A DNA stretch of 64,000 nucleotides from Rotaria socialis. Its lineage: Eukaryota > Rotifera > Eurotatoria > Philodinida > Philodinidae. This document shows positions 34,895 to 50,028 of the stretch, piece by piece. Position 1 is the stretch's first letter. Each line of letters begins with the position of its first letter. The DNA lies in contig CAJNYU010003734.1 in NCBI GenBank assembly GCA_905331475.1, positions 1-64,000 of the forward strand, in the 5' to 3' direction. Position numbers and translations under genes: made by a program. The notes beneath the pieces are model-generated. The model had not been told where the DNA came from. It did no database searches and worked only from the letters and a program-made list of their open reading frames with translations.

Positions 34895-35756
34895 ATGGCA
34901 GCACAAGTTCAGACTTATGTTCGTAAAGTAGAAGATGCACTCAAAGGATATTTGTACGATGGCCCACTCACTCCATTATGGAGTCTCGTTGAACAGAAGA
35001 CAAAGCTTAAACGAGAACGTGTTGCATTAGGTATTTCTATTTTGTCTTGTTAATTAAATTGTTCTTTAATTATTTCTTCATTTCCTAGGTTTGCTTGGTT
35101 TTGTTGCAATCTATTTGGTACTTGGTTGGGCTAACGATTTTATTTGTAATTTTATTGGGTTTATTTATCCAGCATATGCTTCGTAAGTTTTGATTAGCAC
35201 TCAAATTAAACAAACAAAAGCATTTGTATGTTGTTTTTTCTTCATTTTTCAAGAGTGTTGGCCGTTGAATCAACGCCCACACACGATGATACAGAATGGT
35301 TAATATATTGGATTGTTTATGCTTCATTTGGATTTGTCGAATATATTGGTTACGTATTCTTCCATTCATTACCGTTCTATTGGTTTGGTAAATGTATTTT
35401 CCTTCTGTGGCTAATGGCGCCAGGAGAACGGGGTGGTTCTCATATTCTCTATCATCGTTTCGTACGTCCTTTCGTACTTAAACATCAGTCCGTTGTTGAC
35501 AAACATATTCAAGATGGTAAGATATCTGTTTATTCTCAATGACTAGAAAGTTTAAATTCTAATTTTCTAGTTAAAGATCAAATAAACAAAATTTCAAGCA
35601 ATGATACCAAATAGACTAATTACCAAAATTTTATTCACTTATGAAAACATGGGTGGTGGTGGTGGTGTTGGTTGACAATTATAAACATTTTCTTGCGTGT
35701 TAATTCTTATTTCAGATGAAACATTTATGTTAGAATGCAAAAAACAAGATCCCTGA
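34895..35756 (+). CDS. REEP5: REEP5/6 (DP1/Yop1) ER-shaping protein
   Basis: Exons 34895-35030, 35089-35182, 35254-35516 and 35716-35756 (177 aa). It carries the TB2/DP1/HVA22 domain: an N-terminal region ending with the Lys/Arg cluster before the first hairpin, hydrophobic GLLGFVAIYLVLGW, then FIGFIYPAYAS. Further on are TEWLIYWIVYASFGFVEYI and FYWFGKCIFLLWLMAPG, then GSHILYHRFVRPFVLKH. The residues YPAY, YWIVYA and W-MAPG are diagnostic for REEP/Yop1 proteins, which insert hairpins to curve ER tubules. The last exon encodes only 13 residues (ETFMLECKKQDP), so the C-terminal amphipathic helix region is short. REEP5 and REEP6 cannot be told apart. Confidence 0.92.
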
Positions 35757-37049
35757 TTTATCTCATTCCATTTTTTTCTCATTTTATTTTATCTCAAAAA
35801 AATTGTTTCTTTATGATTTTCTCAATTATGATATTTGTTTTATTGTATCAGCTTAGATTCATTGTTGTCTTGTAAACAAATTTCATCAATCATCTTCGTA
35901 TGTTTCAATAAAAGTCATTCAAGATTAGAGAATTGTGTAGATAGTTTTAATATTTACTTTGGCAATATAACAAAAACACTCATGGATTAGATAGCTAAAA
36001 CAATATTGGTCTTGTTTAGAATGAAAAACAAAATTGTTAAAATATGGTTCTTTCAGATATGTAAGAGATGAATTTTTATAATAGATTCATTTGATGTAAT
36101 GTCAATGAAAGTTAGTTTTGTTTAAATAATTACATGATAAAGTTTTACTAGAAATATCTCGAGTTTACAAATTCTACGCGTGATGATATTAATAAAAATG
36201 ACATTCAAAGATTTTCTCATAGTAGAAGTTTCGTCACAGTTTTGTTGTTTCCTCAGTTTTTTTAAGAACATAAAAACAAAACGATTAATGATGTGCCAGT
36301 TCAATCTCTAATTAAAAAATTTAAAGAATAATTCCTTTTCGTAAAGGATTCTACGAAGAAGTAACTTTGATCAATCTTGCTATTTTTTTTTCATGTCTTT
36401 CAATCACCTATACAGATCTATTACATTGCGATGCATAATACATATACGAACTTACAAATGTTATTTATATTGAAAGAAAAATATGATCAAATCAATCAAC
36501 AGACATCACATCCTATTTCGTAATTTTTATTTTGCTTTGTTGATGTTTGATGAAGAATATGAGTACGCGAAGTCGTACATGTGGCAATTGATAGTCCAAA
36601 AATAACTTCCAGTACTACTTTTTATCCAAATCAAATCATTCTTAAATATTTTGTTTCTATTCAATATTTATTCCAAAACTCTAGTAGCACAATTGTCAAT
36701 TGTATAATAGTGTCATCTATCATACTTAGGACATATTTCATTATATTCTATGTATGAAATTATCTAAAGTCATGAGATGTATTGACTTCAATTTTTATGA
36801 TACTTTGTTCAAATTATACTTACTTAAATATTGTTTTGCAAGCCTCTACCATATGTTCCGATAAAGTGAGATAACGATGGTGTTTTGAAACAATAAAAAA
36901 GTTGGTCACATCCTTTCTGCGTATAGGAAAGGTATGCGTTTTGCTCGCTAATCAATAAAGCGCCACCTGCTACGTAAATATTCTTCTGGATGACATTTGA
37001 TTTTAATTTTTAGATTATTCTATTTATCTACTGCATAAATTAAGCGAGA
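35757..37049. other. Intergenic, no gene seen
   Basis: 1.3 kb AT-rich sequence between REEP and the LUC7-like gene. No exon or RNA gene was recognised. Confidence 0.5.
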
Positions 37050-39733
37050 ATGACTGCTCGCGATCAAATTCGAGCTATGCTGGATCAATTGATGGGAACC
37101 GACAATAGTATGTTTGGTTTAAATTTAAAAAGAAAAAAGTTTCTTGTTTTTGATTTTACCTACTCTATTTGTTTTACGTTGTAACAATTGATTCTATTCG
37201 AAAGAAAAAGATGATATTGATAATTTTCATTACAATTTATAGTGAAAAAAAAATGCTGTTTTCTCTTCATTGAAGGCAAAAAGAGTTCATCTAGTTTTTT
37301 TTCCTCAAAAACTGACTATCACTGTTTACTATCATATTTTTTATCTGTCACACAAACTCTGTTTTGAACGATGTGTTTTTAGCTGATGTCACGATGAATA
37401 TGTCTATGCTGGGTTTCATTAGCTCTGCGAGCAGCAGCTACTACGAAGTAAATATCGTGAGTATATATAAATAAATCGAGAAGTGGCTCCTCTGTGTGAG
37501 TAAAATATATAATCTATAACGTTGAATTGATATCATGTTAGGATATCTTCATATTTATTGGTTTTATATATTTTTTTTGTGTAATCTTCTGGTATCATAA
37601 AAACCTTCTTCATAGCAGATAGGGTACGTATCCGAGTAGATCTGGTAAGTATCCCAGCGTTATTTTATGAGATATCTAGATATTAAAATAGTAAAATTTC
37701 TTACAATATTATTCTTATTTAAAAAAAAAACATCTTACAGGTTCAACTAAATCAAGTATGTCGTTTGAAGACCGTCGAGTTTGTCGACCATTTCTATTGA
37801 ATTGTTGTCCTCATGAAATTCTTTCTGGAACTGTAAGTTATTGATTAAATGTAATCTAATCAGAAATGAAAAACTAAATCATTGTTTTATTTTATAGCGT
37901 GTTGATTTGGGTGAATGTACAAAGATTCATGAATATGCTCTACGTGCTGATTATGAACGTGCAGCAACTACACGTAATCTGTATTATGAAATGGATGTTA
38001 GTATAGAAAGTTAATTTAATTTCAATTACATAATTTTTTGTTTTTAAATAATAGGCATTAGACATGTTAAGTAAATTCGTTGCTGAATGTGATCGTAAAA
38101 CGGAACATGCTAAACGAAAACTTCAAGAAACACAAGAAGAATTAGGAGAAGAAGCTGCAAGAAAAGTAAATTCTAATAATTATTTTTGTGATTTAGTTTA
38201 ATTTATTGATTTTTAGATGAATACTATTCATGAACTTGGTGAACAGATTGGCACAAAACTAGCTAAAGCTGAAGAATTAGGTGCACAAGGTTTAGTTGAT
38301 GAATCCATGAAATTATTAGAGGAAGTCGAAGCATTAAGAAAAGCAAAATTAGAAGCTGAACAAGAATTTCGTTCAACGATGCCAGCATCGACATATCAAC
38401 AACAAAAACTGCGCGTATGTGAAGTATGTTCAGCTTATTTAGGTATACATGATAATGATCGTCGTTTGGCTGATCATTTTGGTGGAAAATTACATTTGGG
38501 TTTTATACAAATACGTGAAAAATTAGACGATTTAAAAAAACGTGTCAATGAATTAAATGAAAAACGTGAACTTGAAAGAAAAAGTCGTCGAACGTAAATA
38601 ACTGAAAAAATCGATATGTTAAAAGGCTTTAAACTAAAAAACCTTTAATTCTTTGCATTTCAGTTCACCACCACCAGCATCTTCATCGCGAAACGATCGT
38701 AGAGGTGATGATAAAGATAAGAAAGATCATCGTCCAGCACATCGTAGTCGAAGTCGATCAAAAAAAGCATCTAGTCGAGATAGAGATCGACGAGAATCAC
38801 GATCCAGGTAAAAAAAACTTGCTCATTGAGTTCAATTTTGAATTCATTCCGTTCTTTTTTTTTATTAAATTTTCAGATCTGACCGTCATTCATCTAAGTA
38901 TTCACGTAGTCATCGTTCATCGCGGTCACCTTCACATAGTCGACGACATAGCAAACGATCTCGTTCACGGTAAGTCTTCAATGTTGTTATATTTATAGAG
39001 AAAGTCATTATCGTATAGTTACATTAGTATTATTGCTAAAATATTTTATATTATAACGAGTCACGTATATCTTTATGTTTTTTTCTTTAAAATATATTTA
39101 ATTTATGGTTTGATCTAGTTTTATATGTCATAGTTCTCCTTAGTCTAAGAGTAGGTTAGACACGACACATGAGATAATTAGTAGACTTAAACATGAGATT
39201 CTTCAACTAAGAAATTGTATTTTAAATCCAGACTATAAAAATATGCTGAGGAAATCTCAAATCCACTTCACAACACCATGAAACTTTCAGTCTATCTAAT
39301 TCAGTTTTTTTTTCTTTACTTATCATGATCTATGTGTGTTGTGAAAGTTTTTACAATTTTTTGAATGAATTATTCAGTAAAGATTTCGGTTAGACAGAAT
39401 GGCACTCTTTATATATATATATATATATATATATATCAAAGAGTAAACTAAATATTTATTAAAATTAGTTCTGGTTCATCACGACGTCATCGCCGTTCAA
39501 GGTCTCGTTCTAATACATCATCATCGAAACGTCATCATCGTCATCGTCATCATTCAAAATCACCGGTACATTCTTCGTCACATTCTAAACATAATGGTAA
39601 CGGTGATTCTCAACATAAAGATAAACCCGATGATAATGCATCAACTAATCATGTTGAGGATGATGAAGAAACAACACGTATTCTTGAATATATTCAACGA
39701 ACTATGAAAGAAGACAAAAACATTAAAGAATAA
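37050..39733 (+). CDS. LUC7L: LUC7-like U1 snRNP-associated splicing factor
   Basis: Eight exons: 37050-37107, 37741-37832, 37898-37996, 38055-38165, 38217-38593, 38664-38807, 38877-38969 and 39469-39733 (412 aa). The N-terminus MTARDQIRAMLDQLMGTD matches LUC7 proteins. A CCCH-type finger follows (VCRPFLLNCCPHEILSGT then GECTKIH). A helical region comes next, then a C2H2-type finger (VCEVCSAYLGIHDND ... DHFGGKLHLGF). The C-terminus is a long RS/RH-rich domain with HRHRHH and SRSRSR runs, ending in an acidic tail. LUC7 proteins join U1 snRNP and influence 5' splice-site choice. Intron 1 (633 bp) holds an exon-like block with strong splice sites that would shift frame (see findings). Intron 7 (499 bp) contains an (AT)n run at 39410-39436. 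Confidence 0.95.
37383..37456 (+). other. Possible poison exon in LUC7-like intron 1
   Basis: The block is preceded by tgtgtttttag and followed by GTGAGT, a near-consensus donor (37457 on); an earlier donor at 37448 is also possible. Either version (74 or 65 nt) leaves the reading frame shifted. The next exon then stops within 20 codons (TGA). Frame-disrupting cassette exons are a known autoregulation device of SR and related splicing-factor genes. Confidence 0.4.
39410..39436. repeat. (AT)n microsatellite
   Basis: Alternating A/T run in intron 7 of the LUC7-like gene. Confidence 0.9.
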
Positions 39734-40426
39734 TGAAGACATACAGATGAAATAACTTTATTAAATAAAATACATGATGATCTGTATATGTGTGTTTATC
39801 ATTTGTTTATTTCTTGTTGTGTATGTTAATTGTATTTGTCTTTTCGAAATAGAAGCTCATCAAAACTTAAAGGAAAAGGTTGCTTTATTGTTCCAATAAT
39901 TTATTGTAGATTAAAAGAAATCTCTCAAAATAGAGTTCAATTTTGAATATTGTCTTACTTATTATTTAATTACTTGGTTATTATTAACTTTTATCACGTG
40001 TCTTCTTGTTTGTTATCGATTTAACCGGAGTATTACTCGACAGTTATCAAAAATAAGTAAGAAATTTTAATTGACTTGTTTTAGGCCTATCAGAACGATT
40101 GTTCCTGTGATCGAGATCGTGTTTCTGCATGATTTTAATTATGAATTATGTAGAGTCGTTGTTCTCGTAAAATTAAAATAATCAGAATCCAGTTTGAAAT
40201 AATCGCTTCAATGGTCATTTCGAAAATTTGCCCTGATACAAATTTGAAATTTTTATTAAAAATTTGTCTCTAGATTTTTTCTATTTTCTAGCATTAAATT
40301 CTGAATTTCACAATAGATTACGATCACGTAATTCATTGAATATATTAATTTCAAATTCTATCGGTACCATCGCCGTTGCTCCTTCAAAAACATTGGATTA
40401 AACAATGCACTGAATTTGTTTTTCTA
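39734..40426. other. Intergenic, upstream of YY1
   Basis: About 690 bp without a supported exon. AATAAA-type signals for the LUC7-like gene lie near 39762. An in-frame ATG at 40376 could extend the YY1 protein by 17 residues. Confidence 0.5.
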
Positions 40427-42786
<2,360 letters not shown>

Positions 42787-43208
42787 AGAAAACAATATCT
42801 ATATATATCTATATATATATATATATATACGTATAAATATATAAATATGTCCTCTATACAACCTACCCTTCTTTTTCACATATGAAATATATCCTGTTTT
42901 GTGTATTTGTCTATGTCGGTATATGTTTATGTTGTTTTGTACATAAATGTCACATGGTCAGCCAGTCAGTCACTCAGCCACATCGACGACGACATATTAT
43001 TCTCTTCTAGTTTATTGCTATCTTCTATTCTCTAGAATGGTATGCGTCGTCAATCTTTATATTCGGTTACCTATGTAGTGTACTTTTTTTTGGTTGCTTG
43101 TTTTAGAAATTACATTCATTTATACTTCTCAATAAAAAAAAATGATGAGGAAAGTCAAACAATCGATGTGTCTCAAGAACAAATTATTTAATTTCTTTTC
43201 TTCTAGAT
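42787..43208. other. Short intergenic, YY1 to UBXN6
   Basis: 422 bp with an alternating TA run at about 42798-42829 and an acceptor-like ttcttctag ending at 43206, two bases before the UBXN6 ATG. No exon. Confidence 0.5.
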
Positions 43209-45216
43209 ATGTCTAATATTAAGAAATTCTTTTCGAAACTAAAAAGTGAAGTGAAATTTTCTAAAGCTGGAGAAGGCCATCGATTGAATGAACAATCGTC
43301 AACTCCTCGAAGTGCAGAACCTAAACCACGCCCACCACCATCTGCACGACAGACTTCCGATGGCGGTACAGCAGCTCGAGCTGCTGCAGAAGCAGCACAA
43401 CAACGTTTGCAACAACAAACGTCTTGGCAACAATCAGGAGCTTCAAGTGAGACTAAAACATTTTCACTGTTAATAGTATAAACTAGTAGATATCTATGCG
43501 TATTTTCAATCTTGCATTAAATTCGAGAGGATAGTTATACAATAATTAATAATTCTTTAAATAAAAGAATAATATCATTTCAGGTAGTCGTACTGCTGAT
43601 AGTGTTCGTCGTCAAGCTCAACGTGAACTCGAGCAAGAAAAGGCACTTGAAAATCAATTTCAACAAGCACTTGATCTAAAAGATCATTATTTCGGCAACC
43701 GACAAGTAAGTAAGAGAGATGGAAAATGCTTCGAGAGTAGCCGTTGTTTAATTTATTTCTATGCTATTGAGCATATGTCGCAAATTCAAGTAGTGATTGT
43801 AATAGTCAGAGAAGTTTTTGTATCTAATATATTGTTTAATTTTTTCAAAAAAAAACGCTTCCATTCAATCTTTATAATCCATTTACAGTTTTAATAGAAA
43901 ATCTGGAAAAAAAAGATAAAAATCCTGTGTATTGTGTTCTCTTTAAAATGCAATTATACAAAAATATGTTTGCTAGAAAACTGCATAGCCGATTAATATC
44001 TCTACGTATTTGAATTTGCGCTAAGTGTTTTACAATAAAACAAAAAAAAGGAAAAGCTAAAAATAATAATTCTTTTTACCAATTTTAAAATCTTATTTTG
44101 AAAATGAATATATTTTCTTTATGTGCTATTTAGATTACTGTCGAAAGTTCTCCACTAGTTGATCTGTCAAATTTACTTTTTAAAGCTCCCGATGTATTTG
44201 GTGATGATATTTGTTTACCTTACGATGAATTACAACAACAAATAGAAAATACACTTCGATTGCAACTTGAATCTGAACCAATGGTTGCGGCTACACTTCT
44301 ATTTTTAACTTGTAATCAAAAAGATAAAGAAAAGTTAAATGCCTGTAAAGAAGTTATATGTAAATATTTCGATAATATTATTGCAAATCCCGATGAAGAA
44401 AAATATCGTCGAATTCGATTACAAAATAAAGTTTATGCTGAAGTAAATTATTTGCATTGTTTTGGTTTTCTTTTCATTTTCAAATTATCGTTTTTCTTGT
44501 TGTAGAAAGTTGCATCATTAAAATATGCTGCCGAACTACTTCAAGCTGGTGGATTTATAACATCTGACGATAAAGAATCAATTGTTTATCAAGAACGTTC
44601 AATTGAACCATTGACATTAGCACGAGACACACTTATGAATGGTGAACCAATACAAGTTCAACTTGATAGAAACTTAAAAATTTTTCTACCAACAAAAGAA
44701 CGATCATCTGTACCACCTGTGCAACAACTACCAAAAGATCCATTATTTTATCAAACTACTGTTGGAGATGTTTTACGTGAAAAACAACGACAAAAAGATA
44801 TTATTGAAAAAGAAGAAATGCTACGAACAAAGGCAATGCGTGAACGCGATGAAAAACCTGAACCATCTGTACAATATAGATATACAATTATACGTATACG
44901 AATGCCTGATGGCATTATATTGCAAGTTATATTTCAATCAAATGATCGGCTTTCGTGTTTATTCGATTACTTACGTTCATATTGTCTTATATATGATTGG
45001 TTACCATTTACATTGATATCAAATGGTGATCGACGAGTTTATACAAGTCAAGATGAACAATCAATGACATTTAATCAATGCGGTCTTGTACCAACTGCTT
45101 TGCTTTCGTTTCAATGGAACGAACAAGCACTACGTGAAGTGCTAGGACAAACCCCCAATTTCTCACCTAATACTTTTATTAAACCCGATGTACTTGCGAA
45201 TGCAACTCGACTGTGA
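43209..45216 (+). CDS. UBXN6: UBXN6 (UBXD1) p97/VCP cofactor
   Basis: Exons 43209-43446, 43584-43705, 44134-44442 and 44506-45216 (459 aa; vertebrate UBXN6 is of similar size). The N-terminus MSNIKKFFSKLKSEVKFSKA matches the p97-binding N-terminal motif of UBXN6. It is followed by a Pro/Ala/Gln-rich linker (EPKPRPPPSAR, AARAAAEAAQQRL). The middle (about 150-270) is a PUB domain (MVAATLLFLTCNQ, CKEVICKYFDNIIANPDEEKYRRI, LKYAAELLQAGGF). The C-terminus (about 347-430) is a UBX domain (YTIIRIRMPDGIILQVIF, WLPFTLISNGDRRVY). UBXN6 works with p97/VCP in endolysosomal sorting and lysophagy. Only 134 bp separate its stop from the GLYCTK start on the same strand. Confidence 0.95.
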
Positions 45217-45350
45217 ATAGTCTCTTGTTTTATCTTATTTTATTTTTGTGCGCTTATCTTTATTTTATTTATCCATCCATCTGATATTTTATGTTTTTGA
45301 AAAGATCAGTGTATATGTGTACATGTATTTCAGAAATTAAAGAAAAAGAA

Positions 45351-46603
45351 ATGAAAACGAATGCTCTTAAATTATTTCGAACAGCTGTTACTGCTGCTGA
45401 TCCGTATGAATGTGTGAAGCAGCATCTTATTTTTCATAATAATAATCAGTTGAATGATGACAATGCCGAATTGCATATTGGAAACAATCATATCACATTT
45501 AATCATAATCTGTATGTTGCAGCATTTGGAAAAGCAGCTATAGGTATATGAGAATTTAGATTTCTTCTGCATGATATATATATATATGCATAAAAAATTT
45601 TTTCTTCAATTTTAATAAGCTATGTGTCGAGCTGTGGATGAACTTTGTCATAAGCATATTATTAAAGGTATTGCTAGTGTTCCTGTTGGTGCTATTGAAC
45701 AAGCGAAAAGGAAAGATTTGCATGCAACTACACATATAGTATACGTTGATTTTAATTGAATTCTTTCAGAAGTGGCATTTATTCATCATGGAATAGTTCA
45801 TTTGATTTTTATGAAGGTGCTGAAAATAATCTACCCGATCAAGCAGCAATGAATACTGCTCAAATTATTGAAAAAATGGTTTCAAATACAGTGTGTACTG
45901 ATGATATTCTTTTGGTACTCATTTCAGGTACTATATTATATACAATAAAGAACAAAACTAATCCACGTTTATAATTATTATTCTTTATTTCATTGTTAAT
46001 TCATGCACAACAGAGTTTTTATCGGCCGAACATTGGACCTGGATTTTCTGAATAGTCATCAAAACGTCGTTGTTGATGGTCGCTATTGTATAATAATTCG
46101 GCCAAAATATTTTCTTCATCACTTGATGCTGGTCGAATATCTCTTTGAGTTACTGATCGTTCAGGCAAGAGAGACATGGGCCGTTTGCGTACGAAAATAC
46201 CTAAATTTGATCCACGAAAAAGAGGAATAGATGTACGGGCATGCGCATCGATACGACGCTTAGGAAAATCGAATTGCTCATTCAAGGATGATGACGATGA
46301 AATAGCAGCTTGTTGACTATAGATCACAACACATGCAAGTAGCCAACCTTCAATGAAAATATTATAGAAAAGAAAAAAAAGAATGAATTTATATTAATAG
46401 ATTATTTGTGTAGTTTTTACCAGTTATATAAACGAGTTTCATGTAAGAGACCATAGTACGTTGGATCGAATGAAATAGTTTAGTTATGGGGTTAAATGAT
46501 CTCGTTGAAATAATGTAATATCTAAGTTTTATTGCTTACTATATAAATAGTTATCATCGCTCTCGAGTTGTCTTTCTTTTTTTTCTCCTAAGTTTCTTTC
46601 TCG

Positions 46604-46641
<38 letters not shown>

Positions 46642-48518
46642 TTTTATTACCTTTTGATGGTAGTTAGCAAGAAAACTGAGCGGCATTAATGAAAATTTGA
46701 ACAAATTGTCTTGCGTGATATCATTTTTAATCGTATTTGAGCTTCTTGTCTTTCAGTTCATGATTGAAGATCCACATGCGTGTATAACACAATGCGACAT
46801 GTAACGCATGATTTAGGAAATATTCGATCCTTTTGTATGAAACCATAACATGCACTTAGAATCAACTGAACAAATTATCACAGCAAATAAATAAATATAC
46901 GTAGAAAATTTGAATCAAAAACAAAACAACTGCGCTTGTTTTATTTTTAAAATATTCGATGGATTTTAATAGATAATTAATTTAGGCGGTGGATCAGCAT
47001 TATTACCATTACCTATTGATATACTCTCACTTGAAGAAAAAATTCAAATAATTAAATTACTACAAAGTCAAGGAGCAACTATTCAAGAACTAAATACAGT
47101 TCGACAGTCTATGAGTCAACTTAAAAATGGTGGACTTGCACGAATATCTAAAGCTAAAACTGTCAGTAAACGTTGCTGTGATTTAGCGATGTATTTCTTC
47201 TATGTATATCTTTGTTTTTATTTTTTTATTTTTCGGGAAAAGATTATTGGATTGATTCTTTCTGATGTTATTGGAGATCCACTTGAATTCATTGCATCTG
47301 GACCTACATTTTACAGTGGCAATAAAAATCAACAAGCACTCAATATTTTCAATAAATATGATCTTACGGATCGGATTCCTAATCAATTTTTTCAATATTT
47401 AAAAGAAAATGAAACGTTTAACAACGATCAAAATATGTGAGTTTATTTTTCCTTTCGTAATAGTACGTACGCAAAATATAGTTTTCAATCCAATAACTGA
47501 ATACCGATTTTGATTAGACATATTCTCTTTTGTGAAGACTAAAATTTGTGATCAGTTCGTTTTCTTTTTTCAAAACAAGTCGCTACTCTTGAATTCCTTG
47601 CGGAATCTTATTCATTACATGTATGATTCTTCACTTACGGTCGATAACTCTCTTGAACGGAACTACCAAAAATCTACTATTTAGATAAAACAAGGAATTC
47701 AATAGTTCTCCTTAGATGGAAAGAACTGATTGCTAATTTCAGTTTACAAGAAAAGAATTGGTAAAAAGTTTTTCTATCTTTATCTGAACTCGGATGACCC
47801 ATTAAACCAGAGAACTTTTAAAACCTTTGCATAATAATCAAATAAAATTATGGTTTATTCTTATATTTGAAGATTTTCCATTAAACAAATTGATAATATT
47901 ATTGTGGGAAGTAATCGCATTGCATTAGAGGCAGCTGCTCGTCTATGTCTTCAGTCGAGCGCCTATGTCCCTTTTATTATGACGACCTGTTTACAAGGCG
48001 AAGCACGCGAAGTTGGCTGTCGCATTGTTGAACTCATTAAAGCAAACTCATCTCATCTATTTTATAATGATAATATTGCTTCTTTATTTACTGATAAACA
48101 AACATTTGATGCTTTTCAAATATTCAGAAAAGAGCACAAACGCTATTGTCTTTTATTAGGCGGTGAAACAACAGTAGTGATGAAAAATGAGATTGGAAAA
48201 GGTGGTCGATGTCAAGAGCTTGCATTAGCTGCAGCATTATCTATTGACAGTAGTAACGAAGATGATACATCGCTACTTATATTAGCAGCCGGTTCAGATG
48301 GAATCGATGGACCGACTGATGCAGCTGGTGCTTTTGCGTTCAACGGTATGATTACTAATCAGGATGACATTCAACAAGCCTATGCGTCACTTGATAAGCA
48401 TGATGTGTACACATACTTAAACGAAATAAATAATGGTGAAAATCTTCTCAAAATTGGACATACTAGTACGAATGTTATGGATATTATTATTGTACTTGTT
48501 GAAAATAAAGAAAAATAA
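45351..48518 (+). CDS. GLYCTK: Glycerate 2-kinase
   Basis: Exons 45351-45543, 45620-45719, 45770-45927, 46986-47161, 47243-47436 and 47873-48518 (488 aa; animal GLYCTK is about 520). Conserved blocks are YVAAFGKAAI, DFYEGAENNLPD, LLVLISGGGSALLPLP, ATIQELNTVRQSMSQLKNGG, ILSDVIGDPLEFIASGPT, LGGETTVV and LAAGSDGIDGPTDAAGAF. These identify the MOFRL/DUF4147 glycerate kinase family, which phosphorylates D-glycerate in serine and fructose breakdown. The exon 2-3 junction only stays in frame with a GC donor at 45720 (50 bp GC-AG intron). The GT donor at 45739 would give a 31 bp out-of-frame intron. The 1058 bp intron between exons 3 and 4 contains an antisense candidate neuropeptide gene. An acceptor-like tgtatttcag ends at 45333, 17 bases before the ATG. 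Confidence 0.92.
46019..46454 (-). CDS. Candidate neuropeptide precursor, nested antisense in GLYCTK intron
   Basis: Two exons, 46454-46421 and 46347-46019, join in phase 1 across a 73 bp intron (120 aa). The start gives a signal peptide (MKLVYITGWLLACVVIYSQQA; a second ATG four residues upstream is possible). The rest has dibasic processing sites: PKRR, VRKR and QQRR. It ends exactly with GPMFGR before the stop, a Gly-Arg amidation signal. Cleavage after RR would release a peptide beginning FDDYSE and ending PMF-amide. FDDY plus a C-terminal Phe-amide loosely recalls sulfakinin/CCK peptides, and an acid-flanked Tyr is a usual sulfation context. The family is not recognised with certainty. 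The whole gene lies inside the 1058 bp intron of GLYCTK on the opposite strand. Confidence 0.72.
46611..46637. repeat. (CT)n microsatellite
   Basis: CT dinucleotide run about 160 bp upstream of the antisense candidate neuropeptide gene, within the GLYCTK intron. Confidence 0.9.
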
Positions 48519-50028
48519 TCAATAAATTCGTATTCAATATTTTAATCATTGAAGAAGTTCACAGACATAAAAGTTTCAAACTAGCACGAGGATATAATGA
48601 ACTATTACACGCACAGTTCAAACCTAACGTAAGTTTTGAGGATGAATAACTATTAACACTAACAATGTTTAACATAAAGTTTTCAATTAATACACGAGAC
48701 AAAGTTATATCCATTCAAAATTGTTCAACCAATCTTTAAGAGACCATTCATTATAGTCTATCATAGAATATACAATCGTGTCAAAACTTTATCTATTTTT
48801 TTTCTCACACAATATGGCAGTAAAAATAGCAGACCCGAACTGATGAAATTCTTCTTATAAATGTTTCAATTTTTCATATACGATTGAATGAATCATCGAG
48901 TAAGTCTCCACAATCAAACAAGTACAACGCCAGTCTCGACTTTACACGATCAACATGATTTAAGGATTTGAATTCCCATGTAAAAATGCCCAACACGCTT
49001 TTGTTTATTTTTATATACGAGGGGGATGTTTTGAAAGTTCGTGTATACATAAAGTATAGAAGTAAGATGATAGTCCTGATTATTTTTGAAACAGAATATG
49101 AAACAAAAAAGAAGCTCAGTTAGAACATTAAGTATAGATTATTGTTACTGTTCACACAGCTTTCAAACCAAGAGACAAATACATTCGTAATTTGTTCCTG
49201 ATGTAAGATACAACAGTAAGAGTTGAATGAAATTTATCCCGAGATCGATCGCATATTCACGATTTTAATTTCTTGAAATAAACAAAAAACAGCTGAAAAG
49301 AAAATCAAAAACAGTAAACTTTCTTCTACTTAGATATCAACCAGATCTCTGTCTTGGAAGACTATGCATCCTAATCCTGCTAGAATTTTTCTAGTCCTAC
49401 CATCTCTTACCGATAGCTAAAATTTAGATTCATATGGTGGCATCCAGCAATTAAGTAGATTTCGTCGTAATATTATCTATTTGTATTTTATGCTTTCTTT
49501 AATATGATAATCTTATTCTAATATTTTTTCTCGTCATAGAAGTTTATCATTTATAAATATTTTATTTGCAACACATCATATTTCTCTATTTTTAACGCAA
49601 GAGTCATGGTAATTCTAGAATATACTTTGCTAAGTACTGTAAGTGTACACCGTCCGCGAAGGTTAAATCCACTGTTAAACAGAGATCTTTAAAAAAATAT
49701 TCGTTTACAATAAGTATTTCTTAAGATCAAATGACTAATACAATGGAATATATAAAAAATATTTCTATGATCAATTAATAATTATATGATCTTGTTTTAT
49801 TTACTACAATGGATGTTCCAGTTTTAATGTAGTTCTATTTTAAATTTAAATAAAACAAAACAAAATACTTTCATCAAAAAAATATATAATACATTTGAGC
49901 TTTATTAACAAAGTCTAATTAGAATCCAATTAACTTTCTATCGAATGATCCTTGGAAAAATTGAGTTGATATACTTGGTAACAGCGCAAAATAATATTTT
50001 CGTATATCTTAAATCTTCATCATTTCGT
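48519..50028. other. Intergenic, no gene seen
   Basis: 1.5 kb AT-rich sequence. AATAAA-type signal follows the GLYCTK stop near 48519-48525. No exon, RNA gene or repeat of note was recognised. Confidence 0.5.

Noticed and set aside
37741..37832. Reading the LUC7-like exon 2 with the candidate poison exon as the main form
   Set aside because: It gives an immediate frameshift and stop; skipping the block restores the LUC7 protein.
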